Shown piece by piece: positions 1 to 7,240 of a DNA stretch of 53,916 nucleotides (position 1 is the first letter of the stretch; each line of letters opens with the position of its first letter). A model generated the notes under the pieces. The model did no database searches and was not told where the DNA came from. It worked only from the letters and a program-made list of their open reading frames with translations. The DNA is from Phycisphaerae bacterium (lineage in GTDB: Bacteria; Planctomycetota; Phycisphaerae; Phycisphaerales; Phycisphaeraceae), in contig JAUHYI010000024.1 in NCBI GenBank assembly GCA_030426385.1, forward strand, positions 1 through 53,916. Direction: 5' to 3'. The position numbers and the translations under genes were made by a program.

Positions 1-17
1 GGGGGGGGGGGGGGGGG
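1..17. repeat. Poly-G run at the window edge
   Basis: The window opens with 17 consecutive G. Similar G runs of 7 to 11 occur in many intergenic gaps of this window, so this is probably the truncated end of one of those G-rich elements. It could also be a sequencing or assembly edge artefact, because homopolymer G runs often end contigs. Confidence 0.7.
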
Positions 18-129
18 TGGAATTGACAACATTTGGTTGGTGTGGCCATTTCATGGTTTACGTGGATGTTTTATGGTGATTGCACTTATTTTTAGTGCTT
101 GCTATTTCGGTATTCACACACGGAGCCAG

Positions 130-1092
130 ATGATGTCAGAGGTATTAACGGCCGAACAGGTCACGCGATTCGAGCGAAATGGTTTTATCAATGGTGGCCC
201 ATTGCTGGATGTCGCGCAGACGGCCGAGATGTTGGCCGAACTGATGCGCATTATTGAAATTGGGCCCAAGGGTTTTGCCGAAGGTCAGCGTCAGCCGGTA
301 TTGTTTCGCGATTTGACGGGATCGACTGAGGCTGTTGATGGGCGAAAGAAAGCGCCGGTGTGGCAGATCGTGAATATCTGGGAAGCATCGCCGTTGTTTG
401 AACAGTTGATCTATCACCCGGGCATCGTGGGAGCGATCAGTCAGTTGACCGGCATGGGCGATTTGCAAGTGTGGCATGACCAGGTGCAATACAAACCTGC
501 CAACGCAGGCGGTGCGACGACTTGGCATCAAGATGCGCCGTTGTGGCCATCGATTGAACCGATGACGCCGGTGAGCGCGTGGATACCGTTTGCCGATGCG
601 TTGCCGGAAAATGGTTGCATGTGGATGGTGCCAGGCAGTCACAAGTGGGGCAATCAGCAAGCGTATTTGAACACGCGTACGGATTTAAAACTGTTGGAAG
701 AATTCGATCGCATCGGCGAAGGATTCGAAATGCCTGAGATTGATGGAGGCAGTGGCGTTAAGGGTGCTGGGTGTGATTGTGGGGGTGACAACTGCGGGGA
801 AATGACTGAGGTCAAACCGGTGCTGTGTCCGGTGCGGGCTGGCGAAGTTCATTTTCATCATTCGCTGACGTGGCATGGTTCGCCCGAAAATCATTCGCCG
901 AATCCCAGGCCGGGCTTGGCGATTCATTACATGACCAGTGATGCACGATACACCGGCCGCGCGCATCCGATGTCGGTACATATCCAAGTGCAAACCGGCG
1001 AACGCATGATCGATGCGGGGCCACATTTCCCAAAGGTTTGTCAGGGCGGTAAACCTGTGGCCGGGCCGGGTAAAGTCACGAGGTCGGTTTAA
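130..1092 (+). CDS. Phytanoyl-CoA dioxygenase (PhyH) family protein with Cys-rich insert
   Basis: Predicted cytosolic Fe(II)/2-oxoglutarate-dependent oxygenase of 320 residues. The facial-triad motif is WHQD (His133, Asp135), the distal His is probably in TWHG (His249), and the Arg of NPRPG (about 260) fits the 2-oxoglutarate-binding position. An insert just before the last strand carries CDCGGDNC (Cys215, 217, 222), with another Cys (VLCP) shortly after; I do not know this from typical PhyH proteins and it could bind a metal. The reading frame is open from position 37, but the ATG at 130 has a GGAG-type ribosome-binding site just upstream, and the extra N-terminal residues look non-coding. 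The substrate cannot be told. The next gene is convergent. Confidence 0.85.
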   Translation: MMSEVLTAEQVTRFERNGFINGGPLLDVAQTAEMLAELMRIIEIGPKGFAEGQRQPVLFRDLTGSTEAVDGRKKAPVWQIVNIWEASPLFEQLIYHPGIVGAISQLTGMGDLQVWHDQVQYKPANAGGATTWHQDAPLWPSIEPMTPVSAWIPFADALPENGCMWMVPGSHKWGNQQAYLNTRTDLKLLEEFDRIGEGFEMPEIDGGSGVKGAGCDCGGDNCGEMTEVKPVLCPVRAGEVHFHHSLTWHGSPENHSPNPRPGLAIHYMTSDARYTGRAHPMSVHIQVQTGERMIDAGPHFPKVCQGGKPVAGPGKVTRSV

Positions 1093-1163
1093 TGGATGAT
1101 GCCATGAGCCGCACCGACATCGTTGACGAGCGGGCAATTCAAAATGATTGATGCCAGTTTTTG

Positions 1164-1484
1164 TTAGACGCTGGTATCGGTATCAGTAGCGGTATCGGTA
1201 TTTGAATCTGATGCCGAGGCGGTATCGCGTTGGCCGGTTTTGCGGAAGGTGGCGCGACGCTTGGCATAGTCGGACGGCGAGCCACTGATGTCGGGGTTGG
1301 GGTCGCCTGCGAGGGTTTGCTTGTGCAGGTGTTTGAGAAACGGCACGCACCACCCGCAGCCCGTGCCCGCGGACAGGCACTCGCTGATCAGACTCGCGAC
1401 CGGCGGTTTTTCGCGACGGCAATAGCTCACGATCTTCCGCTTGGAAACGTGAAAACATAAACACACATGATCGTCCTGATCCAT
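1164..1484 (-). CDS. BFD-like [2Fe-2S]-binding domain protein
   Basis: A small protein of 106 residues. The first ~60 residues match the bacterioferritin-associated-ferredoxin-like (BFD) [2Fe-2S] domain: CLCF near the start, then a CGWC pair about 35 residues later (Cys-X-Cys ... Cys-X2-Cys) in the context SECLSAGTGCGWCVPFL. Stand-alone BFD proteins pass electrons, for example in iron release from bacterioferritin. The last ~25 residues are a Ser/Asp/Thr low-complexity tail made by a GTATCGG-like repeat in the DNA and are probably disordered. It is convergent with the PhyH gene, so the two do not share a transcript. The domain is a confident call; the partner is unknown. Confidence 0.75.
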   Translation of the reverse strand: MDQDDHVCLCFHVSKRKIVSYCRREKPPVASLISECLSAGTGCGWCVPFLKHLHKQTLAGDPNPDISGSPSDYAKRRATFRKTGQRDTASASDSNTDTATDTDTSV

Positions 1485-1698
1485 TCTCTAAATCATACCC
1501 CCCCACGTTTCTCCTGCATCGATTTGCGTTTGGATGGGTGTGATGAGTTGGGGCCGCGCGATATGCATCACGGGCTATTACTGAGACAGAAATGGGAGAC
1601 TGCCTGTGCTGCGGTTTCTGTCATGTCTTGGATGAACATTGTTATGCAAAATCCGGGCCAGAATTCGCGTTTTGGGCCACAGCAATTACAATGCCAGC

Positions 1699-2367
1699 AT
1701 GAGCAAGTCACACGATCATGGAAAATCCAACACCGATGACGGAAGCTACACGTCGCCCATGAATCGGCTGATACGGGAGTTAGCGAAATTACCCAGCGTG
1801 GGTAAGCGTTCGGCTGAGCGGATGGCATTTCACTTGTTGAAAGCCTCCGCAGAGGATGCTCAGGCGTTGGCGACGGCGATTTCTGATGTGAAACAAGCGG
1901 TGCGATTCTGCGATATCTGTTTCAACCTGACCGAGCGGCCTACCTGTCCGATTTGTGATGATCCGCAGCGCGATCGGACGCGCATTCTGGTGGTGGAACA
2001 TGCCCACGATCTGGCCATGATCGAGGCAACCGGCAGTTTTGAAGGCGTGTATCACGTGCTATGGGGACGATTGGCTCCGTTGGAAGGGGTCGGCCCGGGC
2101 GATCTCACCGCTGATGCGTTGGTGGCCCGAGTCAATCACGCGCCAGAAAATTGGCCCAAAGTCAGCGAAGTTATTCTGGCGACGCATCCGAATCTCGAAG
2201 GCGACGGCACCGCTCTGTATATCACGCAACAATTGGAAAAATATAAGGTTACAGTCACGCGACTGGCCCGCGGTTTGCCCACCGGATACACCCTGGATGC
2301 GGCGCCGAAATCGGTCTTGACTGATGCGATCCTGGGACGGCAAGCCATGACGTCGATGAACCGATAA
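1699..2367 (+). CDS. recR: Recombination mediator protein RecR
   Basis: RecR works with RecO (and RecF) to load RecA onto gapped single-stranded DNA. The order of parts is right: N-terminal helix-hairpin-helix (LPSVGKRSAERMAFHLL), a four-Cys zinc finger (CDICFNLTERPTCPIC), then a Toprim domain (VVEHAHDLAMIEATG, VILATHPNLEGDGTA) and the C-terminal LARGLPTG motif. From the ATG at 1699 the protein has 222 residues; the in-frame ATG at 1759 gives 202, closer to the usual length of about 200, and may be the true start. The frame is open further upstream but that part does not look like RecR. No dnaX or ybaB neighbour is present; rpoN follows 117 bp downstream. Confidence 0.95.
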   Translation: MSKSHDHGKSNTDDGSYTSPMNRLIRELAKLPSVGKRSAERMAFHLLKASAEDAQALATAISDVKQAVRFCDICFNLTERPTCPICDDPQRDRTRILVVEHAHDLAMIEATGSFEGVYHVLWGRLAPLEGVGPGDLTADALVARVNHAPENWPKVSEVILATHPNLEGDGTALYITQQLEKYKVTVTRLARGLPTGYTLDAAPKSVLTDAILGRQAMTSMNR

Positions 2368-2484
2368 TACCCCTGTGGGGCATGGCCGCGGTCGCCATTT
2401 GCCTGTGAATGAACGAGTTACAGCCCAATTAGGCTGAGTCCCCGAATGTCGGCCTGAAGTCGGCCTGAATGTAGATCCAAACCG

Positions 2485-3999
2485 ATGCGAATTGATACCG
2501 GACAACATCTGCGTATGGACCAGCGAATGAAGCTGGCACCGCGCATGATTCAATCGATGGAAATCCTCCAGCTTTCGACGCTGGCGTTGGAGGAACGCAT
2601 CGAACAGGAGTTGGCGGGCAATCCTACCTTGGAATTACGCGAGCCGGGCAGTGATGCGGTCGATCTCGAACAGCAACGCGAACAAACCCAACGTGATGAT
2701 CGCGAGGGCGAACGCGAAATCGCGGCGGGCGAATCCAACTCCGCAGACGACTTCGAACGGCTCGACAACATCACCGAGGAATACGGCGACACCTGGTCGG
2801 ACAACACGTTCGATTCAGGCGAAAGCTATGTGCCCACGCGCCGGGTCAGCAGTTACGACGGCGAACGCGATGCGAAGATGGATGCGATGGCCAACACGGC
2901 TACTCGGCCTGCCAGTTTGTTTGAGCAATTGCTGGATCAGTGGCGCATGTTGGAACTGGAGCCGAACATCCGACGGGCGGGCGAATTCCTGATTGGATTT
3001 CTTGATGCTGATGGTTATCTGCGCACGGCGCGTCAGGATCTGATGATGCAATGCCCGCGTGATCTGACCGAAGCGGATGTGGATGAAGCGCTCACCCAGA
3101 TTCAAACCAAGCTGGAACCCTTGGGGTTTGGCTCACGCGATTTGTCGGAATGCCTGGTGATCCAGATTGATGCGTTGGGCGCCGAGGCCAGCAATTGGGC
3201 AATCGAACGTGCGCTGGTGCGTGATCATGTGAAAGACCTGGAACAGAACCGATTGCCACGCATCGCCAAATCGTTGGACGTGACAATTGATCGGATAAAA
3301 CAGGCGATTATGAACCTGCGACAATTTCATGCGCACCCCGGACGCATGGTGGTCGAAGATGTGCCGCGTACGATTACGCCGGACGCGACGATCACGTATG
3401 ACGAAGAGCATGATCGATACGTGGCGGAATTGACCAATGGCCGAACGCCGAGTCTGCACCTGAGCCGTCAATATAAAAAAATGGCCAAGGACAAACAGGT
3501 CGATCGCAAGACGCGCGATTTTATAGGCAACAATCTGCGGACAGGCCGTTGGTTGATCGAAGCAATTGAGCAACGCAGCGCGACATTGTTGCGTGTGATC
3601 AATGTGGTGATTGCAGCGCAGCGCGAATTTTTCGATCTAGGGCCGCAACATTTGAAACCCTTGCCGATGACGCTGGTTGCCGACCAGTTGGGCATTCACG
3701 TGGCCACGGTGAGCCGAGCGGTGAGTGAAAAATACATGGAAACCCCGCGTGGGATTTTGCCGTTGCGCATGTTTTTCAGTGGCGGTGCGGAAACCGAATC
3801 GGGTGAGTCGATGAGCTGGACTGCGATCCAGGCCAAACTCGAACAGATCATTGCCGAAGAGGATAAAACCAAGCCGCTCAACGATGATCAGTTGGTCGAA
3901 AAGCTAAAAGAAAACGGCATCGATATCGCCCGTCGTACGGTGGCCAAATATCGCAAACAGTTGGACATCGCCCCAGCCCGGCAACGTCGAGAGTATTAA
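2485..3999 (+). CDS. rpoN: RNA polymerase sigma-54 factor
   Basis: Alternative sigma factor that directs RNA polymerase to -24/-12 promoters and needs an AAA+ activator. The 504-residue protein has the Gln/Leu-rich activator-interacting region I at the N terminus (MKLAPRMIQSMEILQLS), an acidic variable region II (about 60-150), the core-binding region, a helix-turn-helix (ADQLGIHVATVSRAVSEKY) and the RpoN box ARRTVAKYRK at about 482-491, which contacts the -24 element. Length and order are normal. The ATG at 2485 is the natural start since region I begins directly. It lies downstream of recR on the same strand and is followed by a palindromic repeat and a convergent small gene. Confidence 0.97.
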   Translation: MRIDTGQHLRMDQRMKLAPRMIQSMEILQLSTLALEERIEQELAGNPTLELREPGSDAVDLEQQREQTQRDDREGEREIAAGESNSADDFERLDNITEEYGDTWSDNTFDSGESYVPTRRVSSYDGERDAKMDAMANTATRPASLFEQLLDQWRMLELEPNIRRAGEFLIGFLDADGYLRTARQDLMMQCPRDLTEADVDEALTQIQTKLEPLGFGSRDLSECLVIQIDALGAEASNWAIERALVRDHVKDLEQNRLPRIAKSLDVTIDRIKQAIMNLRQFHAHPGRMVVEDVPRTITPDATITYDEEHDRYVAELTNGRTPSLHLSRQYKKMAKDKQVDRKTRDFIGNNLRTGRWLIEAIEQRSATLLRVINVVIAAQREFFDLGPQHLKPLPMTLVADQLGIHVATVSRAVSEKYMETPRGILPLRMFFSGGAETESGESMSWTAIQAKLEQIIAEEDKTKPLNDDQLVEKLKENGIDIARRTVAKYRKQLDIAPARQRREY

Positions 4000-4037
4000 G
4001 CGAATCGACGTCTCGAAATCTCGAGCGTGTGATTTCC

Positions 4038-4064
4038 GGTTAGCCGCCGCCCTTGGGCGGCGCG
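4038..4064 (+). repeat. Dispersed palindrome, family B (single unit)
   Basis: GGTTAGCCGCCGCCC followed by TTGGGCGGCGCG forms a GC-rich hairpin (arm CGCCGCC, loop CTTG). It is the same family as the elements near 7180, 10465, 12216, 45374, 47126 and 50087. The preceding GCGTGTGATTTCCGGTTAG flank is also shared with the copies at 10440 and 45361. No T run follows, so a simple terminator is less likely. Confidence 0.75.
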
Positions 4065-4098
4065 TGCCGTGTGTGGGCGCGCAGTAACGGTTAATAGC

Positions 4099-4138
4099 AC
4101 AAGGGAAATTTGTGTGTGTGTGTGGGGGGGAGGGGGGG
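4099..4138 (+). repeat. GT dinucleotide repeat followed by two G7 runs (family D variant)
   Basis: AAGGGAAAT is followed by about seven GT repeats and then G7-A-G7. It looks like a copy of the recurrent GGGGAAAyGTGGGGGGG motif in which the GT step has expanded. The last G is the base next to the stop codon of the minus-strand gene, so on the sense strand of that gene C7 follows TAA directly. Both the dinucleotide and the homopolymer tracts are expected to slip during replication. Confidence 0.7.
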
Positions 4139-4336
4139 TTATTCGGGTTTGATGTTGAGTTGTTTTCGGCTGTGTTTGAGTTCTTTGTACAGCGCTTTGA
4201 TGCGTTGATAGGCTTCGTGGGGTGTGATTTTTCCGTTGGATTCCAAGCCACAGACGTAATCGCATTTGACCGCGAATTCCTGCAGGTTGGAATTAAAGAT
4301 TTGACCCTCGGGTGTGGATTGTGGGGGTTCACGCAT
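4139..4336 (-). CDS. Small hypothetical protein (65 residues)
   Basis: No family recognised. The 65 residues are soluble and mostly helical by eye: an N-terminal part ending FAVKCDYVCGLESNGKI, then a charged helix (HEAYQRIKALYKELKHSRKQLNI). The composition is coherent for a real protein: balanced charges, heptad-like spacing and no rare-residue bias. The stop codon abuts a C-rich tract, as for several other minus-strand genes here. Start at 4336 is the first ATG of the coherent part; there is no clear ribosome-binding site. A reading-frame artefact is possible but I favour a gene. Confidence 0.55.
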   Translation of the reverse strand: MREPPQSTPEGQIFNSNLQEFAVKCDYVCGLESNGKITPHEAYQRIKALYKELKHSRKQLNIKPE

Positions 4337-4574
4337 ATCAATGATCCATAGGTTGATGGTGCGGTTCAGCCAGAGGCTTAGCCATTATTTTGTCAACGGC
4401 GAACATCACCATGAAGTCGAAAAGTGGAAGTCAAAAAGTTGCAGTTAAAAAATTCTAATCAAAAATTGAAATCAAACGACGTATAGCGGGGCGTGTGCCT
4501 GAGGGTATGAGTGGAGGCTTCGTGAAGCGTAGGCGTATGTGCGGGGTTGTGGTGTGTGGGGGTTGGTGGGGGTT

Positions 4575-4585
4575 GGGGGGGGGGG
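4575..4585 (+). repeat. G11 homopolymer run in an intergenic gap
   Basis: Eleven G in a row within a G/T-rich stretch (about 4555-4586), in the 287-bp gap between the small gene and the comF-like gene. The same gap also carries an A-rich stretch with repeated AAGTC/AAAAGTT words (about 4412-4475), related in style to the AAAAGTTAAAAGT tracts near 25711 and 46938. I see no gene in the gap. Confidence 0.8.
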
Positions 4586-4623
4586 CACTGGCCTGCAACC
4601 TTACCCGCAATTGTTATAATGAT

Positions 4624-5370
4624 CTATTGTAAGAATTCTGTTTCGGATTTCGGATCAGCCACCGCAGCGACCGCGACGTGAATCCGAGTCGCACCTGCCT
4701 CGCGTAATAATTTAGCGCACGCGGTCAGGGTCGCCCCGGTGGTTTTGACATCATCGACCAGCCAGATTTCCCAGCCGGTCAGGTCCATAGGAATTCGCTC
4801 AAACGATTCATGCACGTTCGTCAATCGTCGCTGGGCCGACACGGTGGATTGCGGGACCGTGTATCGCGATCGTCGCAACACTGGCAGCAAGGGCCAATCG
4901 AGTTCTTGGGCGATGGTTCGGGCGATCAGGTCCGACTGATTGAACCCTCGGCCCCATCGTCGCCACAGGTGCATGGGCACACTGCACAGACCCACGCGGC
5001 CGTGCGTCGGCATGGGCCCAAGACGCACGGCCAACTGTCGGCCGATCCACCGGGCCCACGTCCATCGGCGGGCAAATTTCATTTCCAGAATCCACTCATT
5101 GAGTTGTTCGTGATAGGTTCCCAAACGAACGATGCGATCCCATGCCAGGGTTTTATTCACGCAAAGATGGCAACCCTGGGCCAGCGCTGCCCCAGGCCCG
5201 CACCCCATACCACAACGCGAGCAGTATTCGTCGGGCTCATCGGGCTGCCAGAGTGGTTGGCCGTCGTCACCGGGCATGTCCGCTGATGCGACCACTTCGG
5301 GCAACAGTGACGCCGACCATCGAGCCAGGCGCTTGCGTGGGCCGGACATGACATTTGATAGCAAAGCCAT
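4624..5370 (-). CDS. ComF family phosphoribosyltransferase-like protein
   Basis: ComF-type proteins join a small Cys-rich zinc-binding N-terminal part to a type I phosphoribosyltransferase fold; in naturally competent bacteria ComF is needed for DNA uptake. Seen here: YCSRCGMGCG ... GCHLCVNK (zinc-finger-like Cys pairs), FARRWTWARWIGRQLA, SVPMHLWRRWGRGFNQSDLIA (the typical RGFNQ motif), and the PRPP-binding loop WLVDDVKTTGATLTAC. From 5370 the protein has 248 residues; an ATG at 5349 gives 241, and the frame stays open to 5460, but that would overlap the divergent gene's start. No other competence gene is in the window, so a role in DNA uptake is not shown. Confidence 0.85.
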   Translation of the reverse strand: MALLSNVMSGPRKRLARWSASLLPEVVASADMPGDDGQPLWQPDEPDEYCSRCGMGCGPGAALAQGCHLCVNKTLAWDRIVRLGTYHEQLNEWILEMKFARRWTWARWIGRQLAVRLGPMPTHGRVGLCSVPMHLWRRWGRGFNQSDLIARTIAQELDWPLLPVLRRSRYTVPQSTVSAQRRLTNVHESFERIPMDLTGWEIWLVDDVKTTGATLTACAKLLREAGATRIHVAVAAVADPKSETEFLQ

Positions 5371-5385
5371 AGGTATGGTTATACT
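5355..5385 (+). promoter_or_regulatory. Possible sigma-70-type promoter for the DHODH-like gene
   Basis: TTGATA (5355-5360) and TATACT (5380-5385) are separated by 19 bp, a little long. They would put a transcript start about 20 nt before the ATG at 5414. The site overlaps the start of the divergent comF-like gene, so the two may be co-regulated. Confidence 0.35.
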
Positions 5386-5413
5386 CTCTGGGGTGAAACA
5401 GGTGTTAGAAAAA

Positions 5414-6190
5414 ATGGAACTCAAATTAGAACCGTTGATCATCGCTGCGCCGTTTGGCAATTACGTGCAACCGCCCGGCGCGGTGACAGCCACGTTAGGC
5501 ACATTCACCGCGGCTGCGCGTTCAGGCCGAGTGTGGCGCATCATTAAAACGGTGCGTTATTACCGACGGCTGGGTGCGTGGGTGAACAAAATCGGGCTGC
5601 GCAATCCAGGCATCGATTGGCTGGTGCAACGCGTGCAATCGGGCCGTGTTGATGTGTCGAATAAAATCGTGAGTATCCATGGATTTGAACCAGCCGATTG
5701 GACATTGCTGCTCGAGCGCATCGAATCGATTAAGCCCGCGGCGGTGGAATTAAACATGAGTTGCCCGAACGTGGGCGAAATCCATGTGCCGACGGATTTA
5801 TTTCAGCAAGCCGTCGCTGGTGCCACGCCGGTGATTGTGAAGCTGCCGCCGGTGCGTTACGAAGCGATGGTTGAAGGTGCGATCGGCGCGGGGATCAGGG
5901 CGTTTCACTGTTGCAACACGCTACCAGTGCCAGCCGGCGGGCTCAGCGGCAAGCCGCTCAAGCCATTGTCATTGCGATGTTTGCGTGACATGCGTAGCCG
6001 TTGGCCTGAGCCGAAATTGACATTGGTCGGCGGCGGGGGGGTGACCAGTGTCGCCGACGTGGATGAGTACATTGAGGCGGGGGCAGACCATGTCTCGGTC
6101 GGCACGATGACGATGCACCCCCGGTACTTATGGACTACTAAGCCACTGGACCCATTAATTTTGCGTGCAAAATCACAACTACGTGGGTAA
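5414..6190 (+). CDS. Dihydroorotate dehydrogenase-like FMN TIM-barrel protein
   Basis: Compact 258-residue protein of the PyrD/DHODH fold. Family motifs: VNKIGLRNPG, ELNMSCPN (hallmark), the FMN/substrate Lys in VIVKLPP, GGLSGKPLKPLSLRCLRDM, and phosphate-binding VGGGGVTSVADVDEYIEAGADHVSVGTM. It is shorter than ordinary class 1 or 2 enzymes (about 300 or more residues), and the N-terminal barrel strands (AAPFGNY ... GTFTAAARSG) are divergent, so it could be a pyrimidine enzyme or a paralogue with another substrate. Dihydroorotase lies far away at 48.6 kb. The ATG at 5414 was chosen because it sits just before the first strand and after a promoter-like site; longer frames run antisense through comF. 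Confidence 0.75.
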   Translation: MELKLEPLIIAAPFGNYVQPPGAVTATLGTFTAAARSGRVWRIIKTVRYYRRLGAWVNKIGLRNPGIDWLVQRVQSGRVDVSNKIVSIHGFEPADWTLLLERIESIKPAAVELNMSCPNVGEIHVPTDLFQQAVAGATPVIVKLPPVRYEAMVEGAIGAGIRAFHCCNTLPVPAGGLSGKPLKPLSLRCLRDMRSRWPEPKLTLVGGGGVTSVADVDEYIEAGADHVSVGTMTMHPRYLWTTKPLDPLILRAKSQLRG

Positions 6191-6440
6191 AATGTGGATA
6201 AGCAACCGCTCGTGTGAATGCGACTCACAAAAATTTGAGTATAGGGGGGGGATTGATTCGATACTGGTCATGTGAGGTTGAGTCAGTGCGTTGACCAAAG
6301 CGTGTTGAATAACGTCGTAGCTTGTGTGTTGTGACTTGCTGCTTCTACTTTGCTGATTATTGATCGTAGACCGTTAGCCGTTTGATCGCGAACCGAAACT
6401 CGTCGTCTTGTAACCACAAGTCAGGAGATGCGGAACCGGC

Positions 6441-6821
6441 ATGGAATTTTATTACCACGAGGTTGACCATGAGGTGTTAATTCTCCGTGCTGATGGCGGC
6501 TTGGATGAAACGACCTCCGCGCAATTTTTAGACCAACTCGAAAAGTTGGTGCAGTCGGGCTTGCGCAAAATCATCGTGGATTGCAGTCGGTTGAATTACG
6601 TTTCGAGTGCGGGGTTGGGCTTGCTTATGCGTGTGCATCGCCTGCTCGCTAAACATGGTGGCGACGTCAAGCTCGCTGGCATCCGTGGCATGTTGACCAC
6701 GTTACTGGCCACCGTCCATCTCGATCGCATTTTTGAATTCTACCCCGACGTCGATCGCGCTCGCTTGGCGTTTCGGCCCAAAGCCACCAAAGACGAACCT
6801 GCCACCTCGCGCCAAGAATAA
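6441..6821 (+). CDS. STAS-domain anti-sigma factor antagonist
   Basis: Single STAS domain, 126 residues. In the partner-switching scheme such proteins (SpoIIAA/RsbV type) bind an anti-sigma kinase when unphosphorylated and are switched off by phosphorylation of a conserved Ser. The motif is LNYVSSAGLGLLMRVH, with the acceptor Ser at about 55-56. The strand/helix order (VLILRADGGLD, KIIVDCSRL, GDVKLAGIRG) is complete, and a short charged tail follows. An AGGAG ribosome-binding site lies upstream at 6422-6426, with long spacing. No kinase or sigma factor gene is adjacent, so the partner is elsewhere. The stop codon is followed almost at once by a C-rich tandem repeat. Confidence 0.88.
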   Translation: MEFYYHEVDHEVLILRADGGLDETTSAQFLDQLEKLVQSGLRKIIVDCSRLNYVSSAGLGLLMRVHRLLAKHGGDVKLAGIRGMLTTLLATVHLDRIFEFYPDVDRARLAFRPKATKDEPATSRQE

Positions 6822-6870
6822 TCCCCCCCAGATCCCCCCCCACATCCCCCCCACATCCCCCCCACATTTC
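6822..6870 (+). repeat. C-rich tandem repeat (about 11-bp unit) after the STAS gene
   Basis: About four units of CCCCCCCACAT or a close variant, ending in ACATTTCCCACGCAG. This is the reverse-strand sense of the recurrent family D motif. It starts 1 nt after the TAA stop. It lies in a 419-bp gap (6822-7240) between convergent genes that otherwise holds only palindromic repeats. Confidence 0.85.
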
Positions 6871-6935
6871 CCACGCAGACTTGGCCCGCGTTTTTATGGG
6901 CATACGCAAACTGCACACGCATACACGCCCACGCT

Positions 6936-6964
6936 CACGGGCGGCTGCGCCGCTCCCGCTAAAC
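6936..6964 (-). repeat. Dispersed palindrome, family C
   Basis: Read on the minus strand it starts GTTTAGCGGGAGCGG and ends CAGCCGCCCGTG. The same 29 bp occur, inverted, at 31411-31439. The central GCGGC...GCCGC arms can form a hairpin. Other family copies are at 17792, 31524 and 36414. Confidence 0.8.
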
Positions 6965-7047
6965 GCGAAATGTAAATCTGGAGTTGGCACACGATAATTT
7001 TGCGATTAATACAAATCGCAATAAGTATTCGTGTTTCAATTCGTATT

Positions 7048-7206
7048 AGCCCCCGGTGAATACCGGGGGTAGGTATGAGGAAAAATTTAGACCGCACGCG
7101 TTTTAACGTGATTGGTATAACGCGTGCGGCTGACACACGACTCATACCAATCCCACATAAACCATGCGTGTGGTTAATCGTTAGCCGCCGCCTTTATGGC
7201 GGTGCG
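7048..7206 (+). repeat. Composite palindromic element: family A, nested hairpin, family B
   Basis: Three structures in a row. First, a perfect 8-bp palindrome with a GAAT loop (7050-7069, CCCCCGGT/ACCGGGGG). Second, a nested inverted repeat, CCGCACGCGTT at 7092-7102 against 7119-7129, enclosed by GGTATGAG (7072-7079) and CTCATACC (7141-7148). Third, a family B unit (7180-7206), preceded by the CCAATCCCACATAAACC flank that recurs at other B copies. Nothing coding is seen here. Confidence 0.8.
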
Positions 7207-7240
7207 AGAGCCTGTGTTTGCCACGGGTTGTTTGACTGCG

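Noticed and set aside
37..129. N-terminal extension of the first PhyH gene
   Set aside because: The extra residues are hydrophobic and unlike the family, and a ribosome-binding site lies directly before the ATG at 130.
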